DNA of 64,000 nucleotides from Fulvimarina pelagi HTCC2506 (GCF_000153705.1 NZ_DS022272.1:662195-726194); one strand, 5' to 3'; positions 1-12,219 are shown, numbered from the stretch's first letter. The notes: generated from the sequence alone by a model not told the origin. Program-made: numbers and translations.

Positions 1-1
1 T

Positions 2-2896
2 TACGAGGACGACCCCTCCTCGGTCGATGCAGAGTGGGCAGATTTCTTCGACGGCCTGAAGGACGAAAAGGCAACGGTTCGGAAGAACGCTTCCGGCCCA
101 TCCTGGGCCCGTGCGAACTGGCCTATCGCAGCGAATGGCGAACTGGTCGCCGCGCTCGACGGCGATTGGGGCGAAGTCGACACGCGAATTGACACGAAGG
201 TTCGAAAAGAAGCGCAGAAGCAGGGCGTTGGTCTGACTGAAGAGGCCGCGAACCGGGCGCGGCAGGACTCGATCTCGGCCCTTATGCTCATCCGCGCTTT
301 CCGTGTGCGCGGGCATCTCCATGCAGATCTCGATCCGCTCGGTATCGCCAATCAGCCCGACGACGACTACAACGAACTCTCGCCGAAGACCTACGGCTTC
401 ACCGAAGCCGACTACGATCGCAAGATCTTCATCGACAACGTTCTGGGGATGAAATTCGCCACCATCCGTGAGATGCTGGAGGTCCTGAGACGCACCTATT
501 GCTCGACCCTAGGTGTCGAGTTCATGCACATCTCCAACCCGGTCGAGAAAGGCTGGTTGCAGGAGCGCATCGAAGGGCCCGACAAGGGGGTCGCCTTCAC
601 CAACGAAGGCAAGCGCGCGATCCTCAATAAGCTGATCGAGGCAGATGGCTTCGAGAAGTTTCTCGATGTAAAGTACAAGGGGACCAAGCGTTTCGGCTTG
701 GACGGCGGAGAGGCGCTAATTCCTGCGCTTGAGCAGATCATCAAGCGAGGCGGTCAACTGGGCCTCAAGGAAATGGTGCTCGGCATGGCCCATCGCGGCC
801 GGCTGAACGTGCTCTCCCAAGTGATGGCCAAGCCCCACCGCGCGATCTTCCATGAATTCAAGGGCGGCTCGTTCAAACCAGAGGACGTCGAGGGCTCCGG
901 CGACGTCAAATACCATCTTGGCACGTCTTCCGACCGGACGTTCGATGACAACAACGTTCATCTTTCGCTGACGGCGAACCCGTCGCATCTGGAAATTGTC
1001 GATCCGGTCGTGATGGGCAAGGCGCGCGCCAAGCAGGATCAGATTGCCGGTTCCACCCGCTCGGATACCGTGCCGCTCGAACAGCGATCCAAGGTCCTGC
1101 CACTCCTGCTTCACGGCGATGCGGCCTTCGCAGGCCAGGGCGTCGTGCCGGAATGCTTCAACCTTTCGGCCCTGCGCGGTCATCGGGTGGCGGGGTCGAT
1201 CCACTTCATCATCAACAACCAGATCGGCTTCACCACCAATCCCCGCTTTTCGCGGTCCTCGCCCTATCCCTCCGACGTGGCGAAGATGGTCGAAGCGCCG
1301 ATCTTCCACGTCAACGGCGACGATCCGGAGGCGGTCGTCTATGCAGCGAAGATCGCGACCGAATTCAGGATGAAGTTCCATAAGCCGGTCGTCATCGACA
1401 TGTTCTGCTATCGGCGGCACGGTCACAACGAAGGCGACGAGCCGGCCTTCACCCAGCCGAAGATGTACAAGGTCATTCGGAATCATCCGACGACCCTCGA
1501 AGTCTATTCGAAGAAGCTGGTCGAGGAGGGACTGCTCACCCAGCAGGACGTCGACGACCGCATCGCCGATTTCCGCAAGAGCCTCGACGAGGATTTCGAG
1601 GCGAGCCAATCCTACAAGCCGAACAAGGCGGACTGGCTGGACGGTGCCTGGTCGGGCCTGAAGCGCGCCGAAGAGGACGACGAACCGCGTCGCGGCGCGA
1701 CCGGCGTGCCAATAAAGACCTTGCAGGACATCGGCACTAGGCTGTGCAGCGTACCGGACGAATTCAACGTCCACCGCACAATCCGTCGCTTCCTCGATAA
1801 CCGCTCGAAGATGATCGAGAGCGGCGAAAACATCGACTGGGCAACCGGTGAGGCGCTGGCCTTCGGTTCTCTCGTCGCCGAGGGGCATCCCGTGCGCCTC
1901 TCCGGTCAGGATTCGGAGCGTGGAACGTTTTCCCAGCGCCATTCGGTGCTGTATGATCAGGAAAACGAGGATCGCTACATCCCGCTCGGCCACGTGTCCG
2001 AAGGCCAGGCGATTTACGAAGTGATCAACTCGATGCTTTCGGAAGAAGCCGTTCTCGGCTTCGAATACGGCTACTCCCTGTCGGAGCCGAACGCGCTGAC
2101 CCTTTGGGAGGCCCAGTTCGGCGATTTCGCGAATGGCGCCCAGGTCGTAATCGACCAATTCATCTCGTCCGGCGAGCGCAAGTGGCTGCGCATGTCCGGC
2201 CTCGTGCTGCTCTTGCCGCACGGCTACGAAGGGCAGGGGCCTGAGCACTCCTCCGCGCGCCTCGAACGCTTCCTGCAGCTCTGCGCCGAGGACAACATGC
2301 AGGTCGCAAACTGCACGACACCCTCGAATTACTTCCACATTCTGCGGCGCCAGTTGAAGCGGGACTTCCGCAAGCCGCTCATTCTGATGACGCCAAAATC
2401 GCTGCTCCGACATAAGCGCGCGGTCTCGCGCCTGGAGGAGATGTCTGGCGACACCAGCTTCCATCGACTCCTGTGGGACGATGCCGAACGTCTCGAAGGC
2501 GGCGAAACCTCACTCGTTTCGGACGAGCGGATCCGCCGCGTCGTGATGTGCTCCGGCAAGGTGTACTACGACCTTTACGAGGAGCGGGAGAAGCGCGGCG
2601 TGGACGACGTCTATCTCCTGCGCCTGGAACAGCTTTATCCTTTCCCAGCGAAAGCGCTCATCAAGGAACTTTCGCGCTTCAAGCAGGCCGAAATGGTCTG
2701 GTGTCAGGAAGAACCCAAGAACATGGGGGCCTGGTCTTTCATCGATCCTTATCTGGAATGGGCGCTAAACCATATCGGAACGGAGAATACGCGCGTCCGG
2801 TATGCAGGTCGTGCGGCGGCCGCTTCGCCCGCGGCTGGAACCATGTCGACCCATCTCAAGCAGCTCGAAGCTTTCCTCGAGGAGGCGCTGGGCTAG
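2..2896 (+). CDS. sucA: 2-oxoglutarate dehydrogenase E1 component (5'-truncated)
   Basis: Thiamine-diphosphate E1 of the 2-oxoglutarate dehydrogenase complex (TCA cycle), decarboxylating 2-oxoglutarate and reductively succinylating the E2 lipoyl group. The reading frame is open from base 2, giving 964 residues; the family is about 990-1000 long in rhizobia, so roughly 30 N-terminal residues lie outside the window. Visible family features include the N-terminal segment with [10 protein letters not shown], the HRGRLNVL motif, the ThDP-binding stretch around NGDDPEAV, the [14 protein letters not shown] block and the C-terminal EEPKNMGAW motif. The stop is at 2894-2896, and sucB follows after 50 bases with no evident terminator, consistent with one transcript. 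Confidence 0.97.
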   Translation, partial: YEDDPSSVDAEWADFFDGLKDEKATVRKNASGPSWARANWPIAANGELVAALDGDWGEVDTRIDTKVRKEAQKQGVGLTEEAANRARQDSISALMLIRAFRVRGHLHADLDPLGIANQPDDDYNELSPKTYGFTEADYDRKIFIDNVLGMKFATIREMLEVLRRTYCSTLGVEFMHISNPVEKGWLQERIEGPDKGVAFTNEGKRAILNKLIEADGFEKFLDVKYKGTKRFGLDGGEALIPALEQIIKRGGQLGLKEMVLGMAHRGRLNVLSQVMAKPHRAIFHEFKGGSFKPEDVEGSGDVKYHLGTSSDRTFDDNNVHLSLTANPSHLEIVDPVVMGKARAKQDQIAGSTRSDTVPLEQRSKVLPLLLHGDAAFAGQGVVPECFNLSALRGHRVAGSIHFIINNQIGFTTNPRFSRSSPYPSDVAKMVEAPIFHVNGDDPEAVVYAAKIATEFRMKFHKPVVIDMFCYRRHGHNEGDEPAFTQPKMYKVIRNHPTTLEVYSKKLVEEGLLTQQDVDDRIADFRKSLDEDFEASQSYKPNKADWLDGAWSGLKRAEEDDEPRRGATGVPIKTLQDIGTRLCSVPDEFNVHRTIRRFLDNRSKMIESGENIDWATGEALAFGSLVAEGHPVRLSGQDSERGTFSQRHSVLYDQENEDRYIPLGHVSEGQAIYEVINSMLSEEAVLGFEYGYSLSEPNALTLWEAQFGDFANGAQVVIDQFISSGERKWLRMSGLVLLLPHGYEGQGPEHSSARLERFLQLCAEDNMQVANCTTPSNYFHILRRQLKRDFRKPLILMTPKSLLRHKRAVSRLEEMSGDTSFHRLLWDDAERLEGGETSLVSDERIRRVVMCSGKVYYDLYEEREKRGVDDVYLLRLEQLYPFPAKALIKELSRFKQAEMVWCQEEPKNMGAWSFIDPYLEWALNHIGTENTRVRYAGRAAAASPAAGTMSTHLKQLEAFLEEALG

Positions 2897-2946
2897 CTCA
2901 GCATTCCGAAACCTTCGACCGAATCAGGACGCCGAAAGAAAAATCT

Positions 2947-4584
2947 ATGAGCACCGAGATCAAAGTTCCGACCCTTGGCGAGTCTGTGTCGGAAGCCACC
3001 ATCGGCACGTGGTTCAAGCAGGTCGGGGACCGCGTGGAGCAGGACGAGGCGCTGGCCGAACTGGAAACCGATAAGGTTACCGTCGAGGTGCCAGCTCCGG
3101 CCGCCGGTGTTCTGCAAGAGATTGTCGCCAATCAGGGCGACACGGTAGGTGTCGGCGCGCTCATTGGAATGATTGGCGAGGGGGAGGGTGCTGGCAAAGG
3201 CTCGTCCGACGATGCCACCGAGCAGCCTTCGAAGGAAGCGAAGGATAAAGCGGCTTCCGATAGTAACGGAGGTTACGGCGGCGAGAGCCAATCCGATCAA
3301 CAACAGTCTGCCGGTGGTTCCAGTGGCTCGCTGACGGACGTCAACGTCCCATCCGCCGGTGAATCGGTGACAGAAGCGACGGTGGGCACGATCTTCAAAA
3401 AGGTCGGTGACCACGTATCCATGGACGAGGCGCTGCTCGAACTCGAGACGGACAAGGCCGCCCAAGAAGTGCCGTCGCCCGTTGCCGGCGTCATCCGCGA
3501 ACTCGCTGTCTCCGAAGGCGACGAAGTTCAAGTTGGCGCACTCTTGATGAAGATCGAGGAAGGTGCCTCTGCCGGCGAAAAGGGGTCGGACGGATCGGGC
3601 GGGGCGGTCGCCAATAGGGCACCGAAGGCCGATGAGCACGGCGCGGATGGGCCGGCGGCCGCGCGTTCGGAGGAACAAGCCGCCGAGGGCAAGCGCCCGC
3701 CGGCGCCATCCGCACGGAAATTGATGGAGGAGAGGAACCTCTCCGCCGATCAGGTGCAGGGGTCGGGCCGGGACGGTCAGATCCTGAAGGGCGACGTGCT
3801 GGAAGCCGTTTCGAGGGGCGCGCCATCGAGCACACAGGAAAAACCTGCCGCGCCGAAGCGTGCCGAACCGTCGAAAGACGACGCTCCGCGCGAAGAGCGC
3901 GTGAAGATGACGCGGCTGCGCCAGACCATCGCCAAGCGCCTCAAAAGTGCGCAGGATACGGCTGCGATGCTGACCACCTTCAACGAGGTGGACATGACGG
4001 CAACCATGGAGATGCGCAAAAAGTACAAGGAGCTCTTCGAGAAGAAGCACGGCATCAAGCTCGGCTTCATGGGCTTCTTCACCAAAGCCGTTTGTCATGC
4101 TCTGAAGGAGATCCCGGCCGTCAATGCCGAGATCGACGGCGGCGACATCGTCTACAAGAATTTCTGTCATGTCGGGATGGCCGTCGGCACGGACAAAGGC
4201 CTTGTCGTTCCGGTTATCCGCGATGCTGACCAGATGACGATCGCCGAGATCGAGAAGGAACTCGGCCGTCTCGCAAAGGCCGCGCGCGACGGCAAGCTCG
4301 GCGTCTCCGACATGCAGGGCGGCACGTTCACCATTACCAATGGCGGCGTCTACGGCTCGCTAATGTCGACACCGATCCTCAATGCGCCGCAGTCGGGCAT
4401 CCTCGGTATGCACAAGATTCAGGAACGCCCAATGGCGGTCGGTGGCGAGGTGAAGATCCGTCCGATGATGTATCTGGCGCTCTCCTATGACCACCGCATC
4501 GTCGACGGCAAGGAAGCCGTCACCTTCCTCGTGCGCGTGAAGGAAAGTCTGGAAGATCCCGAGCGTCTTATCCTCGATCTCTGA
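2947..4584 (+). CDS. sucB: Dihydrolipoyllysine-residue succinyltransferase E2 with two lipoyl domains
   Basis: E2 core of the 2-oxoglutarate dehydrogenase complex, transferring succinyl groups from lipoamide to CoA. The start at 2947 gives 545 residues and begins directly at a lipoyl domain ([13 protein letters not shown]). Domains: lipoyl 1 at residues 2-77 ([10 protein letters not shown], lipoyl Lys43); a Gly/Ser/Glu-rich linker at 78-128; lipoyl 2 at 129-204 ([10 protein letters not shown], lipoyl Lys170); a linker; a peripheral-subunit-binding domain at about 253-290; and the catalytic domain from about 315 with [12 protein letters not shown] (His516, Asp520). SucB/OdhB normally carries one lipoyl domain and is about 400-430 residues, so this is an enlarged form. 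Its position after sucA and the [18 protein letters not shown] segment support SucB rather than pyruvate dehydrogenase AceF. Upstream in-frame codons exist but precede no recognisable domain. Confidence 0.95.
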   Translation: MSTEIKVPTLGESVSEATIGTWFKQVGDRVEQDEALAELETDKVTVEVPAPAAGVLQEIVANQGDTVGVGALIGMIGEGEGAGKGSSDDATEQPSKEAKDKAASDSNGGYGGESQSDQQQSAGGSSGSLTDVNVPSAGESVTEATVGTIFKKVGDHVSMDEALLELETDKAAQEVPSPVAGVIRELAVSEGDEVQVGALLMKIEEGASAGEKGSDGSGGAVANRAPKADEHGADGPAAARSEEQAAEGKRPPAPSARKLMEERNLSADQVQGSGRDGQILKGDVLEAVSRGAPSSTQEKPAAPKRAEPSKDDAPREERVKMTRLRQTIAKRLKSAQDTAAMLTTFNEVDMTATMEMRKKYKELFEKKHGIKLGFMGFFTKAVCHALKEIPAVNAEIDGGDIVYKNFCHVGMAVGTDKGLVVPVIRDADQMTIAEIEKELGRLAKAARDGKLGVSDMQGGTFTITNGGVYGSLMSTPILNAPQSGILGMHKIQERPMAVGGEVKIRPMMYLALSYDHRIVDGKEAVTFLVRVKESLEDPERLILDL

Positions 4585-5050
4585 TCGGTAGAGACGAGGG
4601 TCGATGGAACATCGCCTCGACTCTTTTGCAGAGAACGCAAGCCCAAGTGCCGACAGCTGTCATATCCGTCGGCGCATTTCCGGGGACCAATCGCGTCCTC
4701 CACAGAGCTTGCCGGATCGGCCAAGCTGCGGGTCGGGTCCGCTTACGCGGTAGCGCTCTGTAATCGCCACAATATTTGACGAGGCCATGAGAATAGGCAG
4801 GCTCGGCTTGCCGCAAATTTTTGCTTGCGGTGCCGTGGTGTCGCGATCGCGGACGAAACGAAGAAATTCGTTGATGATTTCGATCCACCTCAGTCTTTGA
4901 CGGCATTTACAGAATCAGCTCTTTGTGTGGCGATCGGGAACCGCACGGACTTTCGCCGCTTTTCCAGGCTCAACAAGACCGGTGGGCAATCGATCCGAGC
5001 TGCACTCATTGGTTGCTGCAACTGTTCCTACCGAGATGAGCGTTTCCGCG
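4585..5050. other. 466-base gap between sucB and the SDR gene
   Basis: No convincing gene. There is a short inverted repeat (CCGCAA at 4811-4816 and TTGCGG at 4825-4830 around an AT-rich loop) and a CGCGATCGCG palindrome at 4842-4851. No terminator with a T-run is seen after sucB. An open frame upstream of the SDR start continues back to 4925 but shows no SDR-family sequence. Confidence 0.4.
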
Positions 5051-5809
5051 ATGCCTGATACTGAAAGCAAGCTTCTCCTCGTCACCGGCGGATCACGTGG
5101 CATCGGAGCAGCAGTGGCGAGGCTTGGGGCTGCAGCGGGCTGGACGGTGGCTCTGACATATCGAAAGGCGAAAGACGAGGCGATGGATGTCGTCGCGGCT
5201 ATCGAGGGAGACGGTGGGGCGGCAAGCGCCCACCAGTGCGATACGGCCGAGCGAACGTCGATCCGCGCGATGTACGAAGAGATCGACACGCTCGGCATAC
5301 CGCTTGCCGGCGTCGCCAACAATGCCGGCATGATCAATCTGGCAAAGCCGTTCATGGACAAGGACGCGGAGGAGATCGAGCGGCTCTATGCCGTCAATAC
5401 GCTCGGAGCGACGCTCGTCATTCATGCCGCCGCGAAGCGCATGGCAAAGAGCAGAGGTGGCAAGGGCGGATCGATAGTTACGACTTCTTCGATCGCGAGT
5501 CGGCTTGGCGGGGCGGGTGCTTCCGTCGAATATTCGGCGTCGAAGGCCGCGATGGATGCGCTTACCTTCGGCCTTGGCCGAGAACTCGCCGGCGACGGTA
5601 TCCGCGTCAACGCCGTACGCCCAGGTATCATTGATACTGACATCCATGCCGATATCGGCATGCCTGATAGAGCGGAAGCGATCGCCGACGAACTGCCTAT
5701 GGGTCGTGCCGGTAGTGCGGAGGAGGTCGCGAAGACCATCTTGTTCCTCTTATCGGAAGAGGCGTCCTACGTCAGTAACGCGATTCTGGACGTGGGCGGA
5801 GGGCGATAG
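5051..5809 (+). CDS. SDR family oxidoreductase (FabG-like)
   Basis: Classical short-chain dehydrogenase/reductase of 252 residues, NAD(P)-dependent; the substrate cannot be told. It shows the cofactor motif TGGSRGIG (residues 12-19), the NNAG motif (VANNAGM), a catalytic Ser in TTSSIAS, and Tyr161 and Lys165 in SVEYSASKAAM. The C-terminal LDVGGGR ending is typical of FabG-like enzymes. ATG at 5051 gives the normal short N-terminus; ATG at 5036 in the same frame is an alternative, and neither has a strong ribosome-binding site. An SDR between sucB and lpdA suggests co-expression with the oxoglutarate dehydrogenase genes but does not prove a role in that complex. Confidence 0.88.
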   Translation: MPDTESKLLLVTGGSRGIGAAVARLGAAAGWTVALTYRKAKDEAMDVVAAIEGDGGAASAHQCDTAERTSIRAMYEEIDTLGIPLAGVANNAGMINLAKPFMDKDAEEIERLYAVNTLGATLVIHAAAKRMAKSRGGKGGSIVTTSSIASRLGGAGASVEYSASKAAMDALTFGLGRELAGDGIRVNAVRPGIIDTDIHADIGMPDRAEAIADELPMGRAGSAEEVAKTILFLLSEEASYVSNAILDVGGGR

Positions 5810-5841
5810 GCTAACAGCGCCGATCCTGCGAGCCCAATGCA

Positions 5842-6420
5842 TCATCGAGTGGTGGACGCTCCGGCGGGATCGTCCGAGAGCGTCAGCCAAGCGCTTTCCG
5901 TCGCGAAGATCACCGTTTCCGGGCTTTTGAGCGTCAGTTCCGACAACTGCAACGCTATGTCCGCGCGATAGAAGATCATCGTCACCGTTCCCGAAGCGCT
6001 CATGCCGTCGGTCTCTGGCAGGTCCGCCTGAAGTTGGGGAAGCACGAAGGCGCCGCAGGTACGATTGCCAAGTTGATCGTTCACTTTGGTGTTGGAAGTG
6101 GCCTCAAGAAATGCTTCGATCTGCTCATCGTCGTAGGGCTCGTCCACTCCATTCAGGTCGAACGCTTCGCCACGAAGGCTATCGAGGAATTCGCTATTAA
6201 TGGTGAGGCCCCGGGCTCGACGTTCGATTGTCACTCGAGCTGGTAGATCCTTCGACAATCGGGAAAGGGTTTCGCTTTCTAACGAACGATTGGATTTGCC
6301 GATCCATTCGCCTGTCGCGATTTCTGCGATCCGTGCCTCGTTTGAAAGGTCGCAAAGCGTTTGCGCGGCGGCCGGCGCTGCGGCCCAGAAGATTGCTAGG
6401 GGTATCAACAGGAAACGCAT
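5842..6420 (-). CDS. Secreted hypothetical protein
   Basis: Product of 192 residues starting with a clear signal peptide (MRFLLIPLAIFWAAAPAAAQ, cleavage likely after AAA-Q), so probably periplasmic. Two cysteines (Cys23 in TLCDLSN and one in GNRTCGAF) could form a disulfide. I do not recognise the family. It lies on the strand opposite to the suc genes, between the SDR and lpdA, and is divergent from lpdA with 163 bases between the two starts, which must hold both promoters. Confidence 0.7.
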   Translation of the reverse strand: MRFLLIPLAIFWAAAPAAAQTLCDLSNEARIAEIATGEWIGKSNRSLESETLSRLSKDLPARVTIERRARGLTINSEFLDSLRGEAFDLNGVDEPYDDEQIEAFLEATSNTKVNDQLGNRTCGAFVLPQLQADLPETDGMSASGTVTMIFYRADIALQLSELTLKSPETVIFATESAWLTLSDDPAGASTTR

Positions 6421-6583
6421 CAGATATCTCTCGAAGACTGGTCACGACAACGCCGCTGGGAAGCGACGTCGGCGCGCCACGCGGATACCAGCGCGGAACG
6501 GAGAGGCACTGCAATGTGCGCGCTTCGTGCTGGTAGCTTGCACTCGGCCAGACGATACGGCAAGCAGGGGCAACCACACCTGA

Positions 6584-8011
<1,428 letters not shown>

Positions 8012-8080
8012 GTGGAGAAACCTGACCGCTCCGGGAGGGAGCTCAGACGCCGATTTACGGCTAGAAGGTCGTCGAAGACG

Positions 8081-8106
8081 GCCGGCTCTACGGGAAGTAG
8101 GCCGGC
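8081..8106. terminator. Strong hairpin between convergent lpdA and DUF2948 gene
   Basis: GCCGGC-t-CTAC (8081-8091) pairs with GTAG-GCCGGC (8097-8106) across a 5-base loop with one bulged T. It sits between two genes that converge, where a shared terminator is expected. There is no T-tract on either side, so intrinsic termination is not certain. Confidence 0.4.
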
Positions 8107-8140
8107 ACGGGTCTGAGCGTGATTGCGAAATTCCGAGCTT

Positions 8141-8611
8141 TCAGAGTTCGACATCCGTTCTGTCGTGGTCGGGTTTCGCTTCGGTCGACCAGGCAGCGCC
8201 CACGTCGGCCAGTTGGGCTTCTACCACTTCCACTTCCAGCCGGATCGTCGCCCCGCCAGCGAAGAGCAGGTCGATATGGCCGGATGGAGAACTGGTTTCG
8301 GTGAAGCGGATCGCCAGAAGGACAAGGATCTGATCGTCCTTCGCCGTATCGAGGCCCTGCCGGCGAACACCTGTGACCCGGTCGAAATGCAGCGCCGAAC
8401 GGCGGCGTTCATATTTCGGGGCAGCGAAGACGCTGAACTTGCGCTTCTGGGCGGTCTCCCAGGCGAACCGGTTCATCTCGACGGCGAACTGCTTCTCTAC
8501 CCTGCGATAACGACAGTCGCCCAGCCGGACGATCGCGTCCTGGCAGTGAGCCGAAAAGATGTCGAGATCGTCATTGTCGACGGCAAGCAGGCGGAGGCGG
8601 TCCATGGGCAT
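8141..8611 (-). CDS. DUF2948-family protein
   Basis: Product of 156 residues starting MPMDRLRLLAVDNDDL, followed by SAHCQDAIVRLGD and later RRSALHFDRVTGVRRQG, the pattern I associate from memory with the alphaproteobacterial DUF2948 family. It is soluble, with no signal peptide or membrane segment. The function of the family is unknown. In other rhizobia it is often near murA/hisD; that context is absent here. It is downstream of and co-directional with the glycosyltransferase gene (105-base gap) and converges on lpdA. Confidence 0.75.
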   Translation of the reverse strand: MPMDRLRLLAVDNDDLDIFSAHCQDAIVRLGDCRYRRVEKQFAVEMNRFAWETAQKRKFSVFAAPKYERRRSALHFDRVTGVRRQGLDTAKDDQILVLLAIRFTETSSPSGHIDLLFAGGATIRLEVEVVEAQLADVGAAWSTEAKPDHDRTDVEL

Positions 8612-8716
8612 CGCAGCGTTCGGTGTCGTCCGGTTGGAAAAGCGCCGCGCTCGGCAGCCAACCCGATATAGGTCTCGCGAACTCTCTTCAAACCCGTTGG
8701 ACTGCCGGGAAACGCT

Positions 8717-9694
8717 TCAGTTCTTTTCGGGCTGACGATATTGCTCGGCTACCTGCCCGAATTCGGCGAGGAAACGGCCGGCGGCCACCTGAACGTGGTA
8801 CATTCCGATCGCCGGCGACCGCGTCTCGAAAGCCAGCTTGGCGGAGCGCAGCGGAGCAGCTGCTAGCAGCGCGATATTGCGAGCATGGCGTTTCACTCGT
8901 GCACCCAACCCCTGGCCGTGGCGACGCTCGATAATTGCGGAGATCGCGCCATTGCGAACCGAGCGCGCATTGATCCAGGAGGCCTGCGTGCGACGCGCCG
9001 GCATACTTTCCCTTACATGGGCTTCCGCGCACCATCCGAAGCTGAAGCCGCGGGCCTTGCAGCGCGTGTAGAAGTCGGCATCGCCGCCGCCGATGAAGTT
9101 GAAAGTGGTATCGAGCCATTCCGGACCCATCGCCTCCAGGACCCGACGCCGGATCGCGACATTGCCGGAGGAATAGAGGATCGGGACGCGGCCGGTCGTC
9201 CGGTAGTGCGGAATGAACACCGGATGTTTTGACCAGCGTCGCCCGCCTTCATCCTCGAACACCGGTATCTGCGGTGCGCCGACCATGTCGGCATCGAGAT
9301 CAGCACTCGCCGCCAACAGGCGGCTCAGCCATTTGGGTGAGGCGAGTTCGTCGTCGTCGATGATCAGGAGGTGCGAGAAGTCCGGATAGTGGTGGAGTGC
9401 GGTCTCGATTCCGGCATTGTAGGCCGAGCAGTTGCCGCGCTCATGGGCGATCAGCGCGACGCCTTCCTGTGCCGGATGGGCCGCGAACCATTTCGTTGCG
9501 GCCGCGAGACCCTCCAGACCTTCGTCGTCGTTCTCCATCACGATGATCGCGAAGCGGATGTCGCTGGTCTGGACTGACAGCGAGTCCAGTGTCTGAACGA
9601 GGTGGTCGGGGCGCCGAAAGGTCGGCAGGATCACCACGGCTTCGATCGGCGCTTTGCTCTCCGCCACGTATCGAACGGAAATGTTCGGGTTCAT
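8717..9694 (-). CDS. Glycosyltransferase family 2 protein
   Basis: Product of 325 residues with a GT-A fold: N-terminal nucleotide-sugar-binding segment AVVILPTFRRPDHLVQTLDSL, the acidic metal-binding motif LIIDDDELAS (about residue 120), an acceptor-side stretch with SSGNVAIRRR, and FNFIGGGDADFYTRCKARGF, resembling the ED/GGDADF block of family 2 enzymes. No signal peptide or obvious multi-span membrane region is present, so it is probably cytosolic or peripherally attached and builds a surface polysaccharide. The sugar and acceptor are unknown. No other polysaccharide genes adjoin it, so it appears to be a stand-alone transferase. Confidence 0.85.
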   Translation of the reverse strand: MNPNISVRYVAESKAPIEAVVILPTFRRPDHLVQTLDSLSVQTSDIRFAIIVMENDDEGLEGLAAATKWFAAHPAQEGVALIAHERGNCSAYNAGIETALHHYPDFSHLLIIDDDELASPKWLSRLLAASADLDADMVGAPQIPVFEDEGGRRWSKHPVFIPHYRTTGRVPILYSSGNVAIRRRVLEAMGPEWLDTTFNFIGGGDADFYTRCKARGFSFGWCAEAHVRESMPARRTQASWINARSVRNGAISAIIERRHGQGLGARVKRHARNIALLAAAPLRSAKLAFETRSPAIGMYHVQVAAGRFLAEFGQVAEQYRQPEKN

Positions 9695-9803
9695 CGCACA
9701 CTCGGCCGGCAGGTCGGTTCTCTCGGGTCGACCGCATCCTATCGTCGAGTCGTGAACATTCTCTCCGGCTTTCGATCAGCCTCGGAGAGGCATTGCCGAG
9801 AGC

Positions 9804-10655
9804 CTAACGAAAGAGCAGCACCGGTCGCTTGCATTTGCGTACGATCTCGTTGGCGACAGAGCCGACGAAGAACGCCCGAAGGCGCGAGTGTCCGGATGCG
9901 CCGGCGACCACAAGGTCGATGTCCTCGCGATCACATTCGGAGATGATCGCCTCTTCGACATCGCCTTGGAGTGTGCGACACCGGACATTGAGACCGACGC
10001 CCTTCAAGTCTTCACAAACCCGATCAAGTTCGGGGTCCGACGCCTGGTTCGTAGCCTTCACCACTTCAATCTGCGTCCGCTTCAGAAGCGGCGAGGAGCG
10101 CAGAAAATCGAGCGCCTTCAGAATGCTCTGGCCACCGTCATAGGCGACGAGAACCTTGTGCAGGGGCCTGAAAGTACGTGCCACGATAAGCACTGGAGCC
10201 TTCGCCCGCCGCATGATGCGCTCGACATTCGAGCCGAGGTGGAGTTTGGCGAAATCGGCTGCATCGCCGCGCTTCCCGATCACGATGAGATCGCAGCCCG
10301 GTTCTCGCACCTCGATCGCTTCGAGAAGATCGCCCAAGACGAGCTCCTCTTCCACTCGTTCGATGCCGTTTTCGCGCAGGCGGCCCGCCGAATCGGAAAG
10401 GATCAGCCGGCCGCGCTTGCGGGCAAGCTTGGCACGCTGCTCGTCGTGCTCGGCGAGTTCCTTGAGGAGTTCGTCCCGCTCGCCGAGATCGAGATTGCCC
10501 GAAAGATCCGCCGGCGCCGAGCCGAGATCGCGGCGACCGATGACGTGAATGAGCTGAACGTCGGCGGAAAGCTGACGCGCGACGAACTCGGCGTTGTCGA
10601 CGACGCTCTCGGTGTAGTGCTGGGATCCGTCGATCAGTGCGAGTATCTTCGCCAC
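9804..10655 (-). CDS. Universal stress protein with two USP domains
   Basis: Product of 283 residues with tandem USP domains. Domain 1 starts MAKILALIDGS and ends with the nucleotide-loop pattern VIGKRG...LHLGSNVERIM. Domain 2 starts KVLVAYDGG and ends with AGASGHSRLRAFFVGS, both matching the G-x2-G-x9-G-S/T ATP-binding pattern. The start is GTG at 10653-10655 with AGAGGAA upstream. It lies 80 bases downstream of the SulP transporter gene on the same strand; SulP plus USP pairs are frequent, and the two probably share a promoter. It may act in bicarbonate or sulfate transport regulation or general stress, which is inferred from context only. Confidence 0.9.
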   Translation of the reverse strand: MAKILALIDGSQHYTESVVDNAEFVARQLSADVQLIHVIGRRDLGSAPADLSGNLDLGERDELLKELAEHDEQRAKLARKRGRLILSDSAGRLRENGIERVEEELVLGDLLEAIEVREPGCDLIVIGKRGDAADFAKLHLGSNVERIMRRAKAPVLIVARTFRPLHKVLVAYDGGQSILKALDFLRSSPLLKRTQIEVVKATNQASDPELDRVCEDLKGVGLNVRCRTLQGDVEEAIISECDREDIDLVVAGASGHSRLRAFFVGSVANEIVRKCKRPVLLFR

Positions 10656-10734
10656 GATGTTTCCTCTTCAATTCCCGTCTGCGGCGATCCAAGAGACCCG
10701 CCCGGTTCTTTCAGACCGGTTGTGGACCAGTGTG

Positions 10735-12219
10735 TCAGTGGGCTTCCATGCGAGCAAGGGCATCCGGCTTGTCAGCAATGCCGAGGCGCCCGACGAGGGT
10801 ACGGCTCGCCTCGTTCATACCTACGAGCTCGACCTCGGTGCCCTCGCGTCTGAATTTGAGAACCGCACGATCGAGGGCGCCGACGCCCGAGAGATCCCAG
10901 ATATGGGAACGAGAGACGTCGATTGTGACTTTGTCGACATCCTCGCGGAAGTCGAAGGCATCGCCGAAATCGCTCGTCGAAGCGAAGAAGATCTGGCCGA
11001 GTACTCTGTAGGTGCGGTGGCGCCGATCCTCTGAGAGATCGCTCTCGATGTAGAAGAGCTGGGCGACCTTCGAGGCGAAGAATATGCCGGAGAGAAGCAC
11101 ACCGGCGACGACACCGATTGCGAGATTGTGCGTCCAGACCACTGTGACGACCGTCACTAGCATGACAAGCGATGAGCGGCGCGGATGGGTCTTGAGGTTG
11201 ACAATCGACTCCCAGGAGAACGTGCCGATCGAGACCATGATCATGATCGCAACCAGTGCGGCCATCGGGATAACGGCGACCCACTCTCCCAGAACGACGA
11301 TGAGGAAAAGAAGCGCGATCCCGGCGAAGAAGCACGAGAGCCGCGTGCGCCCGCCGGATTTCACGTTGATGACTGACTGCCCAATCATCGCACAGCCAGC
11401 CATGCCTCCGAAGAAGCCGGTGACGGTGTTCGCGACGCCCTGGCCAAGGCATTCGCGGTTCTTGTCCGACGGCGTATCGGTGAGATCGTCGACCACTTGA
11501 GCCGTCATCAACGATTCGAGAAGGCCGACGACTGCGATCCCGAGCGAGTAGGGCAGTATGATTTGCAGCGTCTCGAGGTTGAGCGGAATGTCAGGAATCA
11601 GGAAGATCGGCAGCGAATCGGGGAGTTCGCCCATATCGCCGACTGTTCGAAGATCGAGCCCAAAGACGAGCGCGATCGCCGTCACCACGACGATCGCGAC
11701 GAGCGGGGAGGGGATCGCTGTCGTCACTCGCGGCAGGAGATAGATGATCGCAAGCCCCAAAGCGACCATCGCGTAGGTCAGATACGGTACGCCGACGAGT
11801 TCGGGGATCTGCGCCATGAAGATGAGGATCGCAAGGGCGTTGACGAAGCCGGTCATCACCGAACGCGAAACGAAACGCATGGCGTCGCCGAGCTTCAGGG
11901 CACCCGCGACCAGCTGGAGGATGCCAGCGAGAACCGTCGCCGCAAAAAGATATTGCAAGCCGTGATCGGCGACGAGCGTGATCATCAGGACGGCGGTGGC
12001 AGCAGTCGCTGCCGAGATCATGCCGGGGCGGCCACCAAAGATCGCGGTAAGGCAGGCGATCGAGAACGATGCGTACAGCCCCACCTTCGGGTCGACGCCG
12101 GCGATGATCGAAAAAGCGATCGCTTCGGGGATGAGGGCAAGGGCGACCACGAGGCCGGACAACAGATCGCTTCGGATATTGCCGAGCCACTCGGCTTTGA
12201 GGTTTCGGGTCGAGAACAT
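10735..12219 (-). CDS. SulP family inorganic anion transporter with STAS domain
   Basis: Inner-membrane transporter of 494 residues from ATG at 12219, which has TCTGGAGC upstream and begins [22 protein letters not shown], the usual SulP start; further in-frame sequence upstream looks non-coding. It has about 10-12 hydrophobic segments with the SulP signature ([24 protein letters not shown]) and a C-terminal STAS domain at roughly residues 390-480 ([22 protein letters not shown]). SulP proteins move sulfate, bicarbonate or other anions, often with Na+ or H+. The closeness to a USP gene fits a subgroup often linked to bicarbonate uptake, but the substrate cannot be set from sequence. Confidence 0.92.
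   Translation of the reverse strand: MFSTRNLKAEWLGNIRSDLLSGLVVALALIPEAIAFSIIAGVDPKVGLYASFSIACLTAIFGGRPGMISAATAATAVLMITLVADHGLQYLFAATVLAGILQLVAGALKLGDAMRFVSRSVMTGFVNALAILIFMAQIPELVGVPYLTYAMVALGLAIIYLLPRVTTAIPSPLVAIVVVTAIALVFGLDLRTVGDMGELPDSLPIFLIPDIPLNLETLQIILPYSLGIAVVGLLESLMTAQVVDDLTDTPSDKNRECLGQGVANTVTGFFGGMAGCAMIGQSVINVKSGGRTRLSCFFAGIALLFLIVVLGEWVAVIPMAALVAIMIMVSIGTFSWESIVNLKTHPRRSSLVMLVTVVTVVWTHNLAIGVVAGVLLSGIFFASKVAQLFYIESDLSEDRRHRTYRVLGQIFFASTSDFGDAFDFREDVDKVTIDVSRSHIWDLSGVGALDRAVLKFRREGTEVELVGMNEASRTLVGRLGIADKPDALARMEAH

Noticed and set aside
716-2464. 582-codon open frame on the minus strand inside sucA
   Set aside because: Antisense to a clear conserved gene; the translation is Arg/Leu-rich without domains, a common by-product of GC-rich codon bias.
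2473-2946. In-frame upstream extension of sucB through the end of sucA
   Set aside because: The extension is out-of-frame reading of sucA; the lipoyl domain begins right at ATG 2947.
2893-4170. 425-codon minus-strand frame over sucB
   Set aside because: Antisense shadow of sucB; no recognisable family and no ribosome-binding site.
4811-4851. Hairpin and CGCGATCGCG palindrome after sucB as possible riboswitch
   Set aside because: Too short and without an aptamer-like architecture; such words are frequent in GC-rich DNA.
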